Source of the DNA: an uncultured Neomegalonema sp.
GTDB lineage: Bacteria; Pseudomonadota; Alphaproteobacteria; Rhodobacterales; Rhodobacteraceae
DNA: 39,236 bases
Direction: 5' to 3'
NCBI GenBank assembly: GCA_937995735.1
Contig: CALKIZ010000070.1
Coordinates: 1 to 39,236 of the forward strand
The position numbers were made by a program, and so were the translations under genes. This document shows positions 14,048-22,429 of the stretch, piece by piece (the first letter of the stretch is position 1; each line of letters begins with the position of its first letter). The notes beneath the pieces were generated by a model, which saw only the letters and a list, made by a program, of their open reading frames with translations, was not told the origin of the DNA and did no database searches.

Positions 14048-14602
14048 ATGACTAACTTTAAATCTGCGGCTGTGGCCGCTCTTCTTGCCGTGCTTGTTCC
14101 GGTATCACTGACTCATGCTGCTGGCAGCGGCACACAATCACATGGCGGCTCTCACGGTCATGGAGCGGCTGTCGGGATCGGCACACCGGGCGGCACGCCC
14201 TCGCGGACCGTCACGATCACAATGCATGATAACTACTACGAACCAGAGAACATTTCGGTCGCAAAAGGCGAGACTGTAAAATTCGTCGTCAAAAATGAAG
14301 GCTCTCTAGTTCACGAATTCAATATCAACACCCCGGACTCCCATGCCAATCACGGGCCGCATATGGCCATGTTGTTTGAGATGGGCATGATCGAACCGGA
14401 CAAGGTCAACCGTGCAGAGATGGCGGCCACCAAAGGCAGCGATCATGACATGAGCCATGATATTCCAAATTCCCTGCTGATGAATCCGGGCGAGACACAG
14501 GAACTGGTCTGGACCTTCAACACCGACAAAGAACTGGAATTCGCCTGTAATATTCCCGGTCACTACGATGCCGGAATGTACGGCGCTCTAGCAATCAATT
14601 AG
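14048..14602 (+). CDS. periplasmic cupredoxin-domain copper protein
   Basis: 184 aa: signal peptide to about residue 25, a short His/Gly-rich linker (SHGGSHGHG), then a cupredoxin fold. The type 1 copper ligands can be placed as H89 (SLVHEFN), C167, H172 and M177 (FACNIPGHYDAGM). The insert HANHGPHMAMLFEMGM (about 99-114) adds His/Met residues. It resembles CopI-like cupredoxins of copper-tolerance loci. GGAG lies about 9 nt before the ATG. It sits between the His-rich protein and copA. Confidence 0.88.
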   Translation: MTNFKSAAVAALLAVLVPVSLTHAAGSGTQSHGGSHGHGAAVGIGTPGGTPSRTVTITMHDNYYEPENISVAKGETVKFVVKNEGSLVHEFNINTPDSHANHGPHMAMLFEMGMIEPDKVNRAEMAATKGSDHDMSHDIPNSLLMNPGETQELVWTFNTDKELEFACNIPGHYDAGMYGALAIN

Positions 14603-14622
14603 CCCTGAAAGGAGAAGTGACC

Positions 14623-16332
14623 ATGCGCGTTTTATCAATCGCTGCCATTGCCCTGACCCTTCTGGGTGCAACAGCAGTACAGGCCGGTGAATACAACATC
14701 ACCGTTGACCGCGTGAAGATCGACCTCGGCCACACAACGAAAACCGGCGTTGGCTTTAACGGAAAATCCCCCGGCGAAACCTTGCGGTTTACCGAAGGCG
14801 AAGATGTTGTCATCAACGTCAAAAATAACTTGAATGTAGATACCTCAATCCATTGGCACGGCTTTATTTTGCCCACGGCGATGGATGGTGTTCCGGGCCT
14901 CAGCTTTGACGGGATCAAGCCGGGCGAGACGTTCACATACCGTTTTCCGGTCGTGCAAAGCGGAACGTACTGGTATCACAGCCATAGCGAATTTCAGGAA
15001 CCTGACGGGGCTTACGGTTCAATCATCATCGACTCGAAAAAACGCGAGCCGTTTAAATACGACCGCGAATACGTCGTCATCATCGCTGATAAACACCACC
15101 ATTCCGGTGCGAAGATCATGCGCAATCTCAAAACGGATGCGGATTATTACAACCGCAAACAGCGCACGCTGTTCGACTTTTTCTCGGACATCAGCAGCAA
15201 AGGCTCCGATGCAGCGCTCGCAAACCGTGAAGAATGGGGCGAGATGCGCATGATGCCCACGGATATCGAAGATGTCCAAGGCTACACGCCGCTGATGAAC
15301 GGTAAGACGCCGGATCAGAACTGGACAGGATTGTTCAAAAAAGGCGAACGCATCCGTCTGCGCTTTATCAATGCATCCGCGATGAGCTTTTTTGACATCC
15401 GCATACCGGGCCTGAAAATGACCGTTGTTTCCGCTGACGGTAATAATGTTCAGCCGGTCACGGTGGATGAATTCCGCATCGCCGTGGCGGAAACATATGA
15501 CGTGATTGTCCGCCCGAAAGGCGAGAAGGCTTACACGATCTTTGCTGAATCCATGGGCCGCACAGCAGCGGCACGAGGTACGCTTGCACCCCGCCTTGGT
15601 ATGAGCGCCGATGTGCCGGAAATGCGCGAGCCGCCCTTGCTCACGATGTCCGATATGCGCCTCTCTCCTTTGCACCGAGCAGCAGGACACGCGGGTCATG
15701 GCGAAGGACATGGAGGCCACGGCGAAGGGCATAATGGCGGTGAAGGTGAACACGCCGGACATGGTGGAGGTCATGGCGAACATGCGGGCCACGGCGGACA
15801 TGGACAGCATGGTGCTAAGAAACCTGACCCATTCTACGCACCGAATTCGGGCCTGAAGCCGACAGCAGCAAATGGCGGTAAATTCCTGTCTTATGCTGAC
15901 CTCAAAGCACAAAAGCCTCTCTATCCCGACCGCGAAGCAACCCGCGAAATGGAAATGCGTCTGACCGGAAATATGGAACGCTATTCGTGGTCTATCAACG
16001 GCGTCAAATATGCCGACTCCGATCCGATCCGCTTCAAATACGGCGAGCGGGTGCGGATTAAATTCGTGAATGAGACAATGATGACCCATCCGATGCACCT
16101 GCACGGCATGTGGTCCATTCTCGATAACGGCTCCGGCAAATGGGATCCGTTAAAACACGTGATTTCGGTCGCACCCGGCACAACGGTTTATATGGAAACC
16201 GAAGTGGACGCGCCGGGACAATGGGCTTTCCATTGCCACCTCGCCTATCACGCCAAAGCGGGCATGTTCCGTAAAGTCATTGTCGAAGGTGGTCCGAAAG
16301 AAGCCGCGCTCAAGGACAAGACAAAGGGATGA
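14623..16332 (+). CDS. copA: copper-resistance multicopper oxidase (CopA/PcoA type)
   Basis: 569-aa periplasmic multicopper oxidase, thought to oxidise Cu(I) to the less toxic Cu(II). Sec-type signal peptide (MRVLSIAAIALTLLGATAVQA), then three cupredoxin domains. All four copper-binding blocks are present: HWHG, WYHSHS, HPMHLHG and HCHLAYHAKAGM. Between domains 2 and 3 is a His/Gly-rich segment (about residues 351-398, DNA 15676-15816) with many GHG/GGH repeats. The signal is Sec-like, without the twin-arginine motif of many CopA proteins. Start: GGAG is 8 nt before ATG 14623; GTG 14617 is less likely. copB overlaps the stop by 4 nt. Confidence 0.93.
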   Translation: MRVLSIAAIALTLLGATAVQAGEYNITVDRVKIDLGHTTKTGVGFNGKSPGETLRFTEGEDVVINVKNNLNVDTSIHWHGFILPTAMDGVPGLSFDGIKPGETFTYRFPVVQSGTYWYHSHSEFQEPDGAYGSIIIDSKKREPFKYDREYVVIIADKHHHSGAKIMRNLKTDADYYNRKQRTLFDFFSDISSKGSDAALANREEWGEMRMMPTDIEDVQGYTPLMNGKTPDQNWTGLFKKGERIRLRFINASAMSFFDIRIPGLKMTVVSADGNNVQPVTVDEFRIAVAETYDVIVRPKGEKAYTIFAESMGRTAAARGTLAPRLGMSADVPEMREPPLLTMSDMRLSPLHRAAGHAGHGEGHGGHGEGHNGGEGEHAGHGGGHGEHAGHGGHGQHGAKKPDPFYAPNSGLKPTAANGGKFLSYADLKAQKPLYPDREATREMEMRLTGNMERYSWSINGVKYADSDPIRFKYGERVRIKFVNETMMTHPMHLHGMWSILDNGSGKWDPLKHVISVAPGTTVYMETEVDAPGQWAFHCHLAYHAKAGMFRKVIVEGGPKEAALKDKTKG

Positions 16333-17054
16333 AGTTCTCGAAAGTGGTCGCGGTAATCGCGGCCATTGTGTTGTGCGCGAGCGGTGCTCGCGCGCAGGAC
16401 ATCTCAGATGCGGGCCTTACCGTTTGGGGCGGAAAACTTGAACGCTTCGAGTTCCGGTTTAGTGACGAGAACGAGCGTATTGCCGCCTATGAAGGGGATG
16501 CGTTTGTCGGGACCGATGAGTTCAAAATCAGATGGGAGGGAGAAGGCGAGTACGATTTAGACGAAGAAGTCATCGAAGATTTTGAGAACCAGATCGTCGC
16601 GCAAGTACCGATCTCGACTTTCTTCGATGCCAAGGCCGGTGTGAGGTTTGACAATCCCGACGGACCGGACCGCGTGTTCGGCGTTCTCGGCATTCACGGC
16701 CTTGCGCCTCAATGGTTCGAGGTCGACGCTGATGCTTTTCTCAGTCAGGAAGGTGACATCTCAGGCCGGATCGAAGCGGAATATGAAGGGCTGATTACCC
16801 AGGATATTTTGCTGGTTCCATCGCTTGAAGTGGATTTCGGGTTTAGCCGCGATCAGGAAATCGGCCTTGGGGCCGGGCTGCGAAGCATCGAAGTAGGTGC
16901 GAGGCTGAGTTACGATCTGCTGGAACGTAATATTCAGCCCTATATCGGCGTGCATTACGAACACCTCTTCGGCGGAACCCGTGGCCTGACCCGCGCAGAG
17001 GGCGGCGATACCGAAGCAATATTCGCCGTCGCAGGTGTGCGCCTGACGTTCTAA
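16329..17054 (+). CDS. copB: copper-resistance outer-membrane protein CopB
   Basis: 241 aa: signal peptide MKFSKVVAVIAAIVLCASGARA, then alternating beta-strand pattern (WGGKLERFEFRFSDENERIA; YDLLERNIQPYIGVHYEHLFG) ending in ...AVAGVRLTF with a terminal Phe, as in outer-membrane barrels. CopB/PcoB proteins accompany CopA and help bind or export copper. It lacks the long His/Met-rich N-terminal region found in Pseudomonas CopB, which makes it shorter than usual. ATGA overlap with copA shows translational coupling. Last gene of the operon. Confidence 0.88.
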   Translation: MKFSKVVAVIAAIVLCASGARAQDISDAGLTVWGGKLERFEFRFSDENERIAAYEGDAFVGTDEFKIRWEGEGEYDLDEEVIEDFENQIVAQVPISTFFDAKAGVRFDNPDGPDRVFGVLGIHGLAPQWFEVDADAFLSQEGDISGRIEAEYEGLITQDILLVPSLEVDFGFSRDQEIGLGAGLRSIEVGARLSYDLLERNIQPYIGVHYEHLFGGTRGLTRAEGGDTEAIFAVAGVRLTF

Positions 17055-17083
17055 CCACACCGCTAACAATGAACACATAAGAC

Positions 17084-17114
17084 CGGAAGGCGCGCACGCT
17101 TCGCACGTCTTCCG
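17084..17114 (+). terminator. hairpin downstream of copB
   Basis: CGGAAGGCG... (from 17084) pairs with ...CGTCTTCCG (to 17114), about 11 bp with a G-U pair and one mismatch, 30 nt after the copB stop. No clear T-run follows, so termination is inferred from position and stem strength. Confidence 0.4.
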
Positions 17115-17140
17115 CGTTTGAATTTGAGCAATGGAATACG

Positions 17141-17160
17141 TTAAGACGCTATCGTCTTAA
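17141..17160 (-). terminator. hairpin overlapping the stop of the 51-aa gene
   Basis: TTAAGACG (17141-17148), CTAT, CGTCTTAA (17153-17160): perfect 8-bp stem with a tetraloop. It includes the minus-strand stop codon (17157-17159) and lies between converging copB and the 51-aa gene. No long U-run on either strand. Confidence 0.45.
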
Positions 17161-17312
17161 TCAACCAGCGGGTCTTTGCGGCCCCGGTTTTTGCGCGTGA
17201 CCCGCATCACTTCGTCACTCGGTTTCGCTTTCGCGCTCTGCGAGAAGTGGATCGCCAAAAATACAGCACCAATCAGGACCGCTGCACCGATTATCCCGAA
17301 AGTCAGGGTCAT
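17157..17312 (-). CDS. 51-aa single-pass membrane protein
   Basis: Translation from ATG 17312: MTLTFGIIGAAVLIGAVFLA, then IHFSQSAKAKPSDEVMRVTR and KNRGRKDPLVD. One transmembrane helix (about 3-22) and a basic hydrophilic tail. AGAGG lies about 9 nt upstream. It is the last of three minus-strand genes after argE (argE, 21 aa, 51 aa). Regular composition and a proper membrane-protein layout argue for a real gene. Function unknown. Confidence 0.55.
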   Translation of the reverse strand: MTLTFGIIGAAVLIGAVFLAIHFSQSAKAKPSDEVMRVTRKNRGRKDPLVD

Positions 17313-17348
17313 AATGATCTGCCTCTTAAGTTTTGTCTTAAAGACAGT

Positions 17349-17414
17349 TTACAGGGCAAAGATGAACAGAAAATTGCCAAGTGAAACAACCAGTTTTTCA
17401 ATTAAACCGTGCAT
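17349..17414 (-). CDS. 21-aa hydrophobic micropeptide
   Basis: ATG 17414 is preceded by ATAGGAGTGAA (AGGAG, 5-nt spacing), one of the best ribosome binding sites in the region. It encodes MHGLIEKLVVSLGNFLFIFA plus L and a stop. The peptide is almost entirely one hydrophobic helix. Its stop is 36 nt before the 51-aa gene. It could be a membrane micropeptide or a leader peptide governing the next gene. Evidence is the ribosome site and composition only. Confidence 0.4.
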   Translation of the reverse strand: MHGLIEKLVVSLGNFLFIFAL

Positions 17415-17444
17415 TTCACTCCTATCGACAACACGAATTTGATT

Positions 17445-17459
17445 AAAACTGACAGTTTT
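17445..17459. promoter_or_regulatory. short AT-rich palindrome just after argE
   Basis: AAAACTG (17445-17451), A, CAGTTTT (17453-17459), 7 nt beyond the argE stop. On the minus strand it reads as a 5-bp stem with a U-rich 3' arm, so it may be a weak argE terminator or an operator for the two small genes downstream. Confidence 0.35.
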
Positions 17460-17466
17460 GAGAGCC

Positions 17467-18624
17467 TCAAACCGTACACCGCTCAATCAATCTTTCGATA
17501 AAGGCACTGCCAGCCGACAGCTCGTCGAGGGTGATATATTCATCGGCTTTATGCGCGCGGTCAATACTGCCGGGACCAATCACAACCGTTGGAATATCCG
17601 CCATTGTCTGGAACAGCCCGCCTTCCGTGCCATACGCGACCTTTGCATGGTCATTCCGTTTGGCGAGCGATTTGGCCAGCGTAACGACTTCAGCATCTTC
17701 GGAAATTTGCAGCCCATCCACTTCGGTCAGCGGCTCAAAGTCGATGCCGGTATCCGGGTTAACGGCCTGCATTGCCGGGACCAACTCTGCCTGCGCGTAA
17801 TCCATAACCTGCTGTACCAGTGCTGTAGGATCATCTTCGGCAATCGTGCGGAACTCGAAATCAAAACTGGCATGTTCGGGCACAATATTGAGCTGTGTCC
17901 CGCCATTCATCAATCCCACATGCGCTGTCGAGTGGATGCAATCATAGAGCGGATCAGTCTTACCTTTTGCCGCCAACTCGCGCCCCATATCCGAGATATA
18001 AACCGTCAGCCGCGCGGCATATTCCACCGCATTGACAAAATCAGGCGCAAGCGAGGAATGCCCTGCTTTGCCCCGCACCGTCACCCGCACCGAATGTTTG
18101 GATTTATGTCCGGTGACAACCTGCATCCCTGTGGGTTCCCCCACAATGCAGGCTTTCGGGCGCACAGGCCATCCGGCGAATTCAGTGATTGCGCTGCGCA
18201 CACCGATACAGCCGACCTCTTCGTCGTAAGAAAAACAGATATGCAAAGGCGTCTTGAGATCAGCCGCGATCATCTGCGGCACAGCCGCCAACACACAAGC
18301 GTCAAAGCCTTTCATATCAGACGACCCGCGCCCGTACATTTTGTCATCAATGATCGTCGCTTCAAAAGGGTCCGTGGACCATGGCTGCCCCTCGACCGGC
18401 ACGACATCCACATGACCGGATAAGATAATTCCCGGCACATCCGCAGGGCCAATCGTCGCGATCAAATTCGCCTTTTCGCCCGTCTCATCATAGATGCGCT
18501 GCGACGCGATTCCATGTTCCTTTAGATAGTCCTCAACCCATGCAATCAGCGGTAAGTTCGATTTATGGCTGACGGTATCGAACGAAATCAGCGTTTTGAG
18601 AATATCAGCGGCGGATTGTGTCAT
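17467..18624 (-). CDS. argE: acetylornithine deacetylase (ArgE-type M20 metallohydrolase)
   Basis: Hydrolyses N-acetylornithine to ornithine in arginine biosynthesis. 385 aa from ATG 18624 (MTQSAADILKTLISFDTVSH). M20 metal-binding blocks: LSGHVDVVPVEGQPW (His and Asp), GRGSSDMKGFDA (Asp), FSYDEEVGCIG (Glu pair with the catalytic Glu), VGEPTGM (Glu) and a C-terminal GPGSIDRAHKADEYI (His). The dimerisation domain starts at about 180 (GKAGHSSLAP). The frame is open to 18687, but the extension is unlike the family. Other M20 amidohydrolases are possible, but the GRGSSDMKGF and GTEGGLFQ blocks favour ArgE. It follows the ABC genes after 88 bp. Confidence 0.87.
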   Translation of the reverse strand: MTQSAADILKTLISFDTVSHKSNLPLIAWVEDYLKEHGIASQRIYDETGEKANLIATIGPADVPGIILSGHVDVVPVEGQPWSTDPFEATIIDDKMYGRGSSDMKGFDACVLAAVPQMIAADLKTPLHICFSYDEEVGCIGVRSAITEFAGWPVRPKACIVGEPTGMQVVTGHKSKHSVRVTVRGKAGHSSLAPDFVNAVEYAARLTVYISDMGRELAAKGKTDPLYDCIHSTAHVGLMNGGTQLNIVPEHASFDFEFRTIAEDDPTALVQQVMDYAQAELVPAMQAVNPDTGIDFEPLTEVDGLQISEDAEVVTLAKSLAKRNDHAKVAYGTEGGLFQTMADIPTVVIGPGSIDRAHKADEYITLDELSAGSAFIERLIERCTV

Positions 18625-18712
18625 GCGTGTGCAGCTTTCGGAAAACAGTGGGAAAACCTTCATACGATGCTTCGCGCATCCTGCCAAGGAACCCGGTTCG
18701 TGGTCACCTGCT

Positions 18713-19297
18713 TCAGACGATCACAGCAGGGGTTCCGTCGAGTTTGATAATACGATCCGCCAATGTCGCCGCCTCATTCGCGTCATGGGTGACGAGGATC
18801 AACCGCATGGGTTGCTCCGCCAATAGCGCGGACAATAAACCGCGCATCGAATCCGCCGCTTCTAAATCCAACGAGGCAAAAGGCTCATCCATCAACAATG
18901 TATCCGGCTTTCGGGCGAAGGCACGGACAATGGCAACCCGCCGCCTCTGCCCGAGTGAAAGCTGTGTCGGATACAGTCCGGCTTTTTCTTTCAGCCCCAC
19001 ACTGGCAAGCAAAGCATCGGCTTGATCAGGGGTTACATTAGATGCCAGCACGATGTTATTGCGCGCAGAACGCCACGGCATCAATGTCGGTTCCTGAAAC
19101 ACAAAAGCCAGCCGCCCTGCTCCGCTAACCTCACCATCAAACGTCGTATCAAGACCCGCAATCATCCGCAGCAATGTCGATTTTCCGATACCTGACGGCC
19201 CCGTCAGCGCAACCCGTTCCGCCGGTGCGACATCAAACTTAACCGCCCCCAGAATGTGCGAGTCTCCAAACCATTTTCCCTCAACATTGACGCGCAT
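18713..19297 (-). CDS. ABC transporter ATP-binding protein (pqq-linked)
   Basis: 194-aa cytoplasmic ATPase of a TauB/SsuB-like importer. Walker A GPSGIGKST at residues 33-41, Q-loop FQEP (about 67-70), signature LSLGQ at 113-117, Walker B LLMDEP (about 134-139) and switch His in LVTHD. It is shorter than the typical 230-260 aa and ends soon after the H-loop, so the C-terminal regulatory tail is missing; the core is intact. Start MRVNVEGKW at 19297 overlaps the permease stop by 1 nt (TGATG). An extension to 19333 lies within the permease gene and is unlikely. Confidence 0.9.
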   Translation of the reverse strand: MRVNVEGKWFGDSHILGAVKFDVAPAERVALTGPSGIGKSTLLRMIAGLDTTFDGEVSGAGRLAFVFQEPTLMPWRSARNNIVLASNVTPDQADALLASVGLKEKAGLYPTQLSLGQRRRVAIVRAFARKPDTLLMDEPFASLDLEAADSMRGLLSALLAEQPMRLILVTHDANEAATLADRIIKLDGTPAVIV

Positions 19298-20079
19298 CAG
19301 CTTTGCCGCCAGCGGTTTGCATGGCGCTGCCACGGCTGGAGGATCAACAATTCAATCGCGATCATCACTACGACAAAACTCAGCGAATAGGCCAGCACAC
19401 GCGCCACATCAAAGTTTTGGAAATGGAGGTGAATTTGAAAGCCAATCCCGTTGGAACGGCCCAAAAACTCGACCACCAAAACAATCTTCCAAATCAACGC
19501 GACACCCGTTCGCGCCGCCGCAGCAAAATGCGGGGCAAGTTGCGGCAGGATAATATGGCGCACACGTTTCCAGCGTTCGAATTCGAACACGCTCGACATG
19601 TCGTTCAAGTTCCGGTCCAGCGTTCGCGCGCCTTCACGCATCACCGTCGCGACCAGAGGAATCTTATTGATGGCCACCGCTGTTACCGCCGCAACTTCGG
19701 TCAATCCAATCCAGATATAGCACAGGACAATCGTCACCAGCGCGGGCAAATTTAGCGCGACCACCAACAGCGGATCACCCCAGCGATCAATCCTGCGGCG
19801 CATCCCCATGAAAATGCCAATCACTGCCCCGATGCTCATCGCAATTAGAAAGGCGGCAATGACCCGTGCCAAAGTCGCCCCGAGGTGAAAGAACAAATCA
19901 CCCCGCAAGGCTTCTTTCCAGATGATCTCTCCGACTCGGGCCGGTGTCGGCAGCAGGTCCGGGCGTCCCGCAATCAGTGAAACGATCCACCAAGCCCCGA
20001 CGAGGCCCAATAAAGAAATCAGCGCAACTTGAATATTACTGCGCGCGGGGCGTCCGGCATCGGTCATAACGACAACCAT
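19297..20079 (-). CDS. ABC transporter permease (TauC/SsuC type, pqq-linked)
   Basis: 260-aa inner-membrane subunit with about six helices and a binding-protein-dependent transport domain (about 65-245). The EAA-like coupling loop appears as EGARTLDRNLNDMSSVFEFE then RWKRVRHIILPQLAPHF. This is the subgroup that carries taurine, sulfonates, nitrate or related small molecules, but substrate cannot be deduced. Start at 20079 (MVVVMTDAG) or ATG 20067; neither has a strong ribosome site. It lies 18 nt after the binding-protein gene. Confidence 0.9.
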   Translation of the reverse strand: MVVVMTDAGRPARSNIQVALISLLGLVGAWWIVSLIAGRPDLLPTPARVGEIIWKEALRGDLFFHLGATLARVIAAFLIAMSIGAVIGIFMGMRRRIDRWGDPLLVVALNLPALVTIVLCYIWIGLTEVAAVTAVAINKIPLVATVMREGARTLDRNLNDMSSVFEFERWKRVRHIILPQLAPHFAAAARTGVALIWKIVLVVEFLGRSNGIGFQIHLHFQNFDVARVLAYSLSFVVVMIAIELLILQPWQRHANRWRQS

Positions 20080-20097
20080 AAATCTGCGCCCGGCATA

Positions 20098-21060
20098 TCA
20101 GGGACGTTTATAAAAAACGCCATCAGGCAACTCCGTCGCCTCACCCACCAATGCCTCTCCGCCAATTTCTACCATGAGCGCGAACAACACGCGAGCCGAG
20201 TCTAAACCCACCTCAGTCGAGACAGGAATCCCTGCCCGAAAACCCGTTTTTAATGCATCAAATTCTACATCGGATTTCGCGCGCATCTGAGGCCGGATTT
20301 TTTCCCACAGCGCGTCATCGTCGCGCAATGCCTTTTTTACGTCATTGGATGTAGCCAGAAACGCGCTAAACAAGTCTTCATTTTCGCGCACGAAACGCCC
20401 CTTGAAAACATACCCCAGCATGGGTGTGTCAGGATCAAGCCCGAGGTTTTCTGCCGCCTCACTCACCGGTGCAACGATGCGAAATCCTTTTGCCTGCATC
20501 TTTGCCAAAAAGTGCCAGTAGTTAATCGCCGCGTCCAACTCGCCATCAAGCGTCTTTTGCATGATCAGCGGAGGCGCGCCGAAAACCTGCTTTGTCTCTG
20601 CAGCCAAATCAAACCCGAATTCCTGCCGGGCATAGGCTTGTAGAATGATCCAACTTTTGTCATTCGGACCGCCCGCAATGCCGAGGGTTTTCCCCTTAAG
20701 GTCAGGCAAAGTCTTAATCTCACTATCACCCGATACAGCGATACCTCCGACCGCCCTTGAGTAAGGCACAAAGATATAATCTTTTCCGGCAGCGCGCTGG
20801 CGGGCAACCCAAATCCAATCCGCCACCATCGCATCCGCTGCGCCGCCTTGAAATGCGATTTTCGTGGCCGCATTACCGGCGAGCTTTAAACGGCGCAGAA
20901 AGAACCCGTTTTTCTTATCGAGCTTCAACCGACTAACCGCTTCAAATTCCCAATTCACAGTGCCAAATTCTAAAATCGCAACACTGACTTCACGCGGCGC
21001 GGCGCGCGCAGGAAACAGGAATGACATTACGATAACGACCGAGAGAATAAACCGGATCAC
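20098..21060 (-). CDS. ABC transporter substrate-binding protein (NMT1/TauA-like, pqq-linked)
   Basis: 320 aa: signal peptide MIRFILSVVIVMSFLFPARA, then a two-lobed periplasmic binding protein of the NMT1/SsuA/TauA type (FQGGAADAMVADWIWVARQR, LPDLKGKTLGIAGGPNDKSW, LDGELDAAINYWHFLAKM). No lipobox is seen, so it is probably soluble in the periplasm. Its start overlaps the pqqE stop by 4 nt (ATGA), joining the transporter to the PQQ operon. Ligand unknown; given the context, a PQQ-pathway-related compound or an alcohol/amine substrate of PQQ enzymes is possible. Confidence 0.9.
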   Translation of the reverse strand: MIRFILSVVIVMSFLFPARAAPREVSVAILEFGTVNWEFEAVSRLKLDKKNGFFLRRLKLAGNAATKIAFQGGAADAMVADWIWVARQRAAGKDYIFVPYSRAVGGIAVSGDSEIKTLPDLKGKTLGIAGGPNDKSWIILQAYARQEFGFDLAAETKQVFGAPPLIMQKTLDGELDAAINYWHFLAKMQAKGFRIVAPVSEAAENLGLDPDTPMLGYVFKGRFVRENEDLFSAFLATSNDVKKALRDDDALWEKIRPQMRAKSDVEFDALKTGFRAGIPVSTEVGLDSARVLFALMVEIGGEALVGEATELPDGVFYKRP

Positions 21061-22148
21061 GTCGGCATCACCCGATAAACCAAATCCGCATCGGCCTCCG
21101 CATCCGCTTCGGCTTGGCGCACCAATTCACCATGAAGCGGCGATTTGATACATACCGGATCAGTCGCGGCGGCATCTCCGGCAATCGCCATCGCCTGACA
21201 CCGGCATCCGCCGAAATCCTTGGTCTTCAATTCGCAAGACCGGCAAGGCTCCTGCATCCAATCAAACCCGCGAAAGGCGTTGAAAGCATCACTGTCGTAC
21301 CAGATTTCTTTCAGCGGTTTTTCATGCGCCTTATCAAATGTGAGACTCTTGATCGTATGCGCCGCGTGACAGGGAAGCACTGCACCATCGGGGGCAACAT
21401 TAATTCCCGTAGAAGCCCAGCCGCCCATGCACGGCTTAGGATAATCCGAATGATGATCCGCCGGGACATAATCAATGACCAGCACGCCTTCCAGCCGTTC
21501 GCGCGCCGCGTTCACGGTTAAACGCGCTTGCTTGGCTTGTTCGCGTGTGGGCATCAAGGCCGCGCGGTTCTTTGCCGCCCATCCGTGAAACTGAACCGTC
21601 GCAACCTCTAACCTGCGTGCGCCCATATCCAGCGCAATCGCAATTGTCTCATCAAGGCGGTCAAAGTTTTTCTTGTGCATCACTGCATTGAGTGTCAGTG
21701 GAAAACCGATTTCACCGATCCATTCGGCAACCTGCATCTTGCGATCAAAACCGCCTTTATACCCGCCGACCCAATCGGCCATTTCAGAGTCCACGCCCTG
21801 CAATGACAGTTGGACATGATCCAACCCGCACTCGTTCAACGCATCAAGACGGCGTTTGTTCAGACCAATGCCCGACGTAATTAGATTCGTGTAAAGTCCA
21901 ACATCCCGTGCATGAGCGACCATCTCTTCAAGGTCACGCCGCGATGCGGGTTCGCCGCCGGAAAAATGAACATGCAGCACGCCCATTTCAGCGGCCTGCG
22001 AGAAAATATCTTTCCATTCATCCGTGGTCAGTTCGCGCTCTTTGCGCTCCAGCTCCAGAGGGTTCGAACAATAGGGACAGGCGAGCGGACACCGATGCGT
22101 CAACTCCGCCAGCATTGCCATCGGAGGATTGGGACGCAGGGCGCTCAT
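21057..22148 (-). CDS. pqqE: PQQ biosynthesis radical SAM enzyme PqqE
   Basis: Radical SAM enzyme that, with PqqD, forms the carbon-carbon link between Glu and Tyr of the PqqA peptide. 363 aa. Radical SAM cluster Cys20, Cys24 and Cys27 (CPLACPYC); SAM-binding FSGGEPASR. The C-terminal SPASM region has cysteines in CMGGW, VLPCHAAHT, EPCRSCELK, GGCRCQAMA and DPVCIKSP for the auxiliary Fe-S clusters. Start overlaps the pqqD stop by 4 nt. Normal length. Confidence 0.97.
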   Translation of the reverse strand: MSALRPNPPMAMLAELTHRCPLACPYCSNPLELERKERELTTDEWKDIFSQAAEMGVLHVHFSGGEPASRRDLEEMVAHARDVGLYTNLITSGIGLNKRRLDALNECGLDHVQLSLQGVDSEMADWVGGYKGGFDRKMQVAEWIGEIGFPLTLNAVMHKKNFDRLDETIAIALDMGARRLEVATVQFHGWAAKNRAALMPTREQAKQARLTVNAARERLEGVLVIDYVPADHHSDYPKPCMGGWASTGINVAPDGAVLPCHAAHTIKSLTFDKAHEKPLKEIWYDSDAFNAFRGFDWMQEPCRSCELKTKDFGGCRCQAMAIAGDAAATDPVCIKSPLHGELVRQAEADAEADADLVYRVMPT

Positions 22149-22429
22149 CGCGCTTCGACCATGCAGCGCGCCATCAAACCCGACAGATATGTGCGCGCAT
22201 CGCCTGAAATTCGATCCACCGGCGCATCATATTTCTCGGCAAGGATCGCCGTGATTTCACCGAAAGTCCGCGTGCCATCCACTTCATCAAGGATCGCGCG
22301 CCCTACATCGTCCAGCTTCAAGGCCCGCTCAGGCGCGAGCAACAGCCAAACATTGCGCACCTTATCAAAATGCGTCCGCACGCCGCGCAAAATCACGGGG
22401 CGATCGCCGTCTTTCAACTCGACACTCAT
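22145..22429 (-). CDS. pqqD: PQQ peptide chaperone PqqD
   Basis: 94-aa RiPP recognition element that binds PqqA and presents it to PqqE. The family pattern is clear: HFDKVRNVWLLLAPERALKL, DVGRAILDEVDGTRTFGEI, LAEKYDAPVDRISGDARTYL. Overlaps both neighbours by 4 nt (pqqC upstream, pqqE downstream). Confidence 0.95.
   Translation of the reverse strand: MSVELKDGDRPVILRGVRTHFDKVRNVWLLLAPERALKLDDVGRAILDEVDGTRTFGEITAILAEKYDAPVDRISGDARTYLSGLMARCMVEAR

Noticed and set aside
15019-16104. 361-aa minus-strand ORF opposite copA
   Set aside because: Antisense shadow of an unmistakable multicopper oxidase; Phe/His/Arg-rich nonsense.
17458-18423. 321-aa plus-strand ORF opposite argE
   Set aside because: Antisense shadow of argE with Cys/His/Arg bias and no ribosome site.
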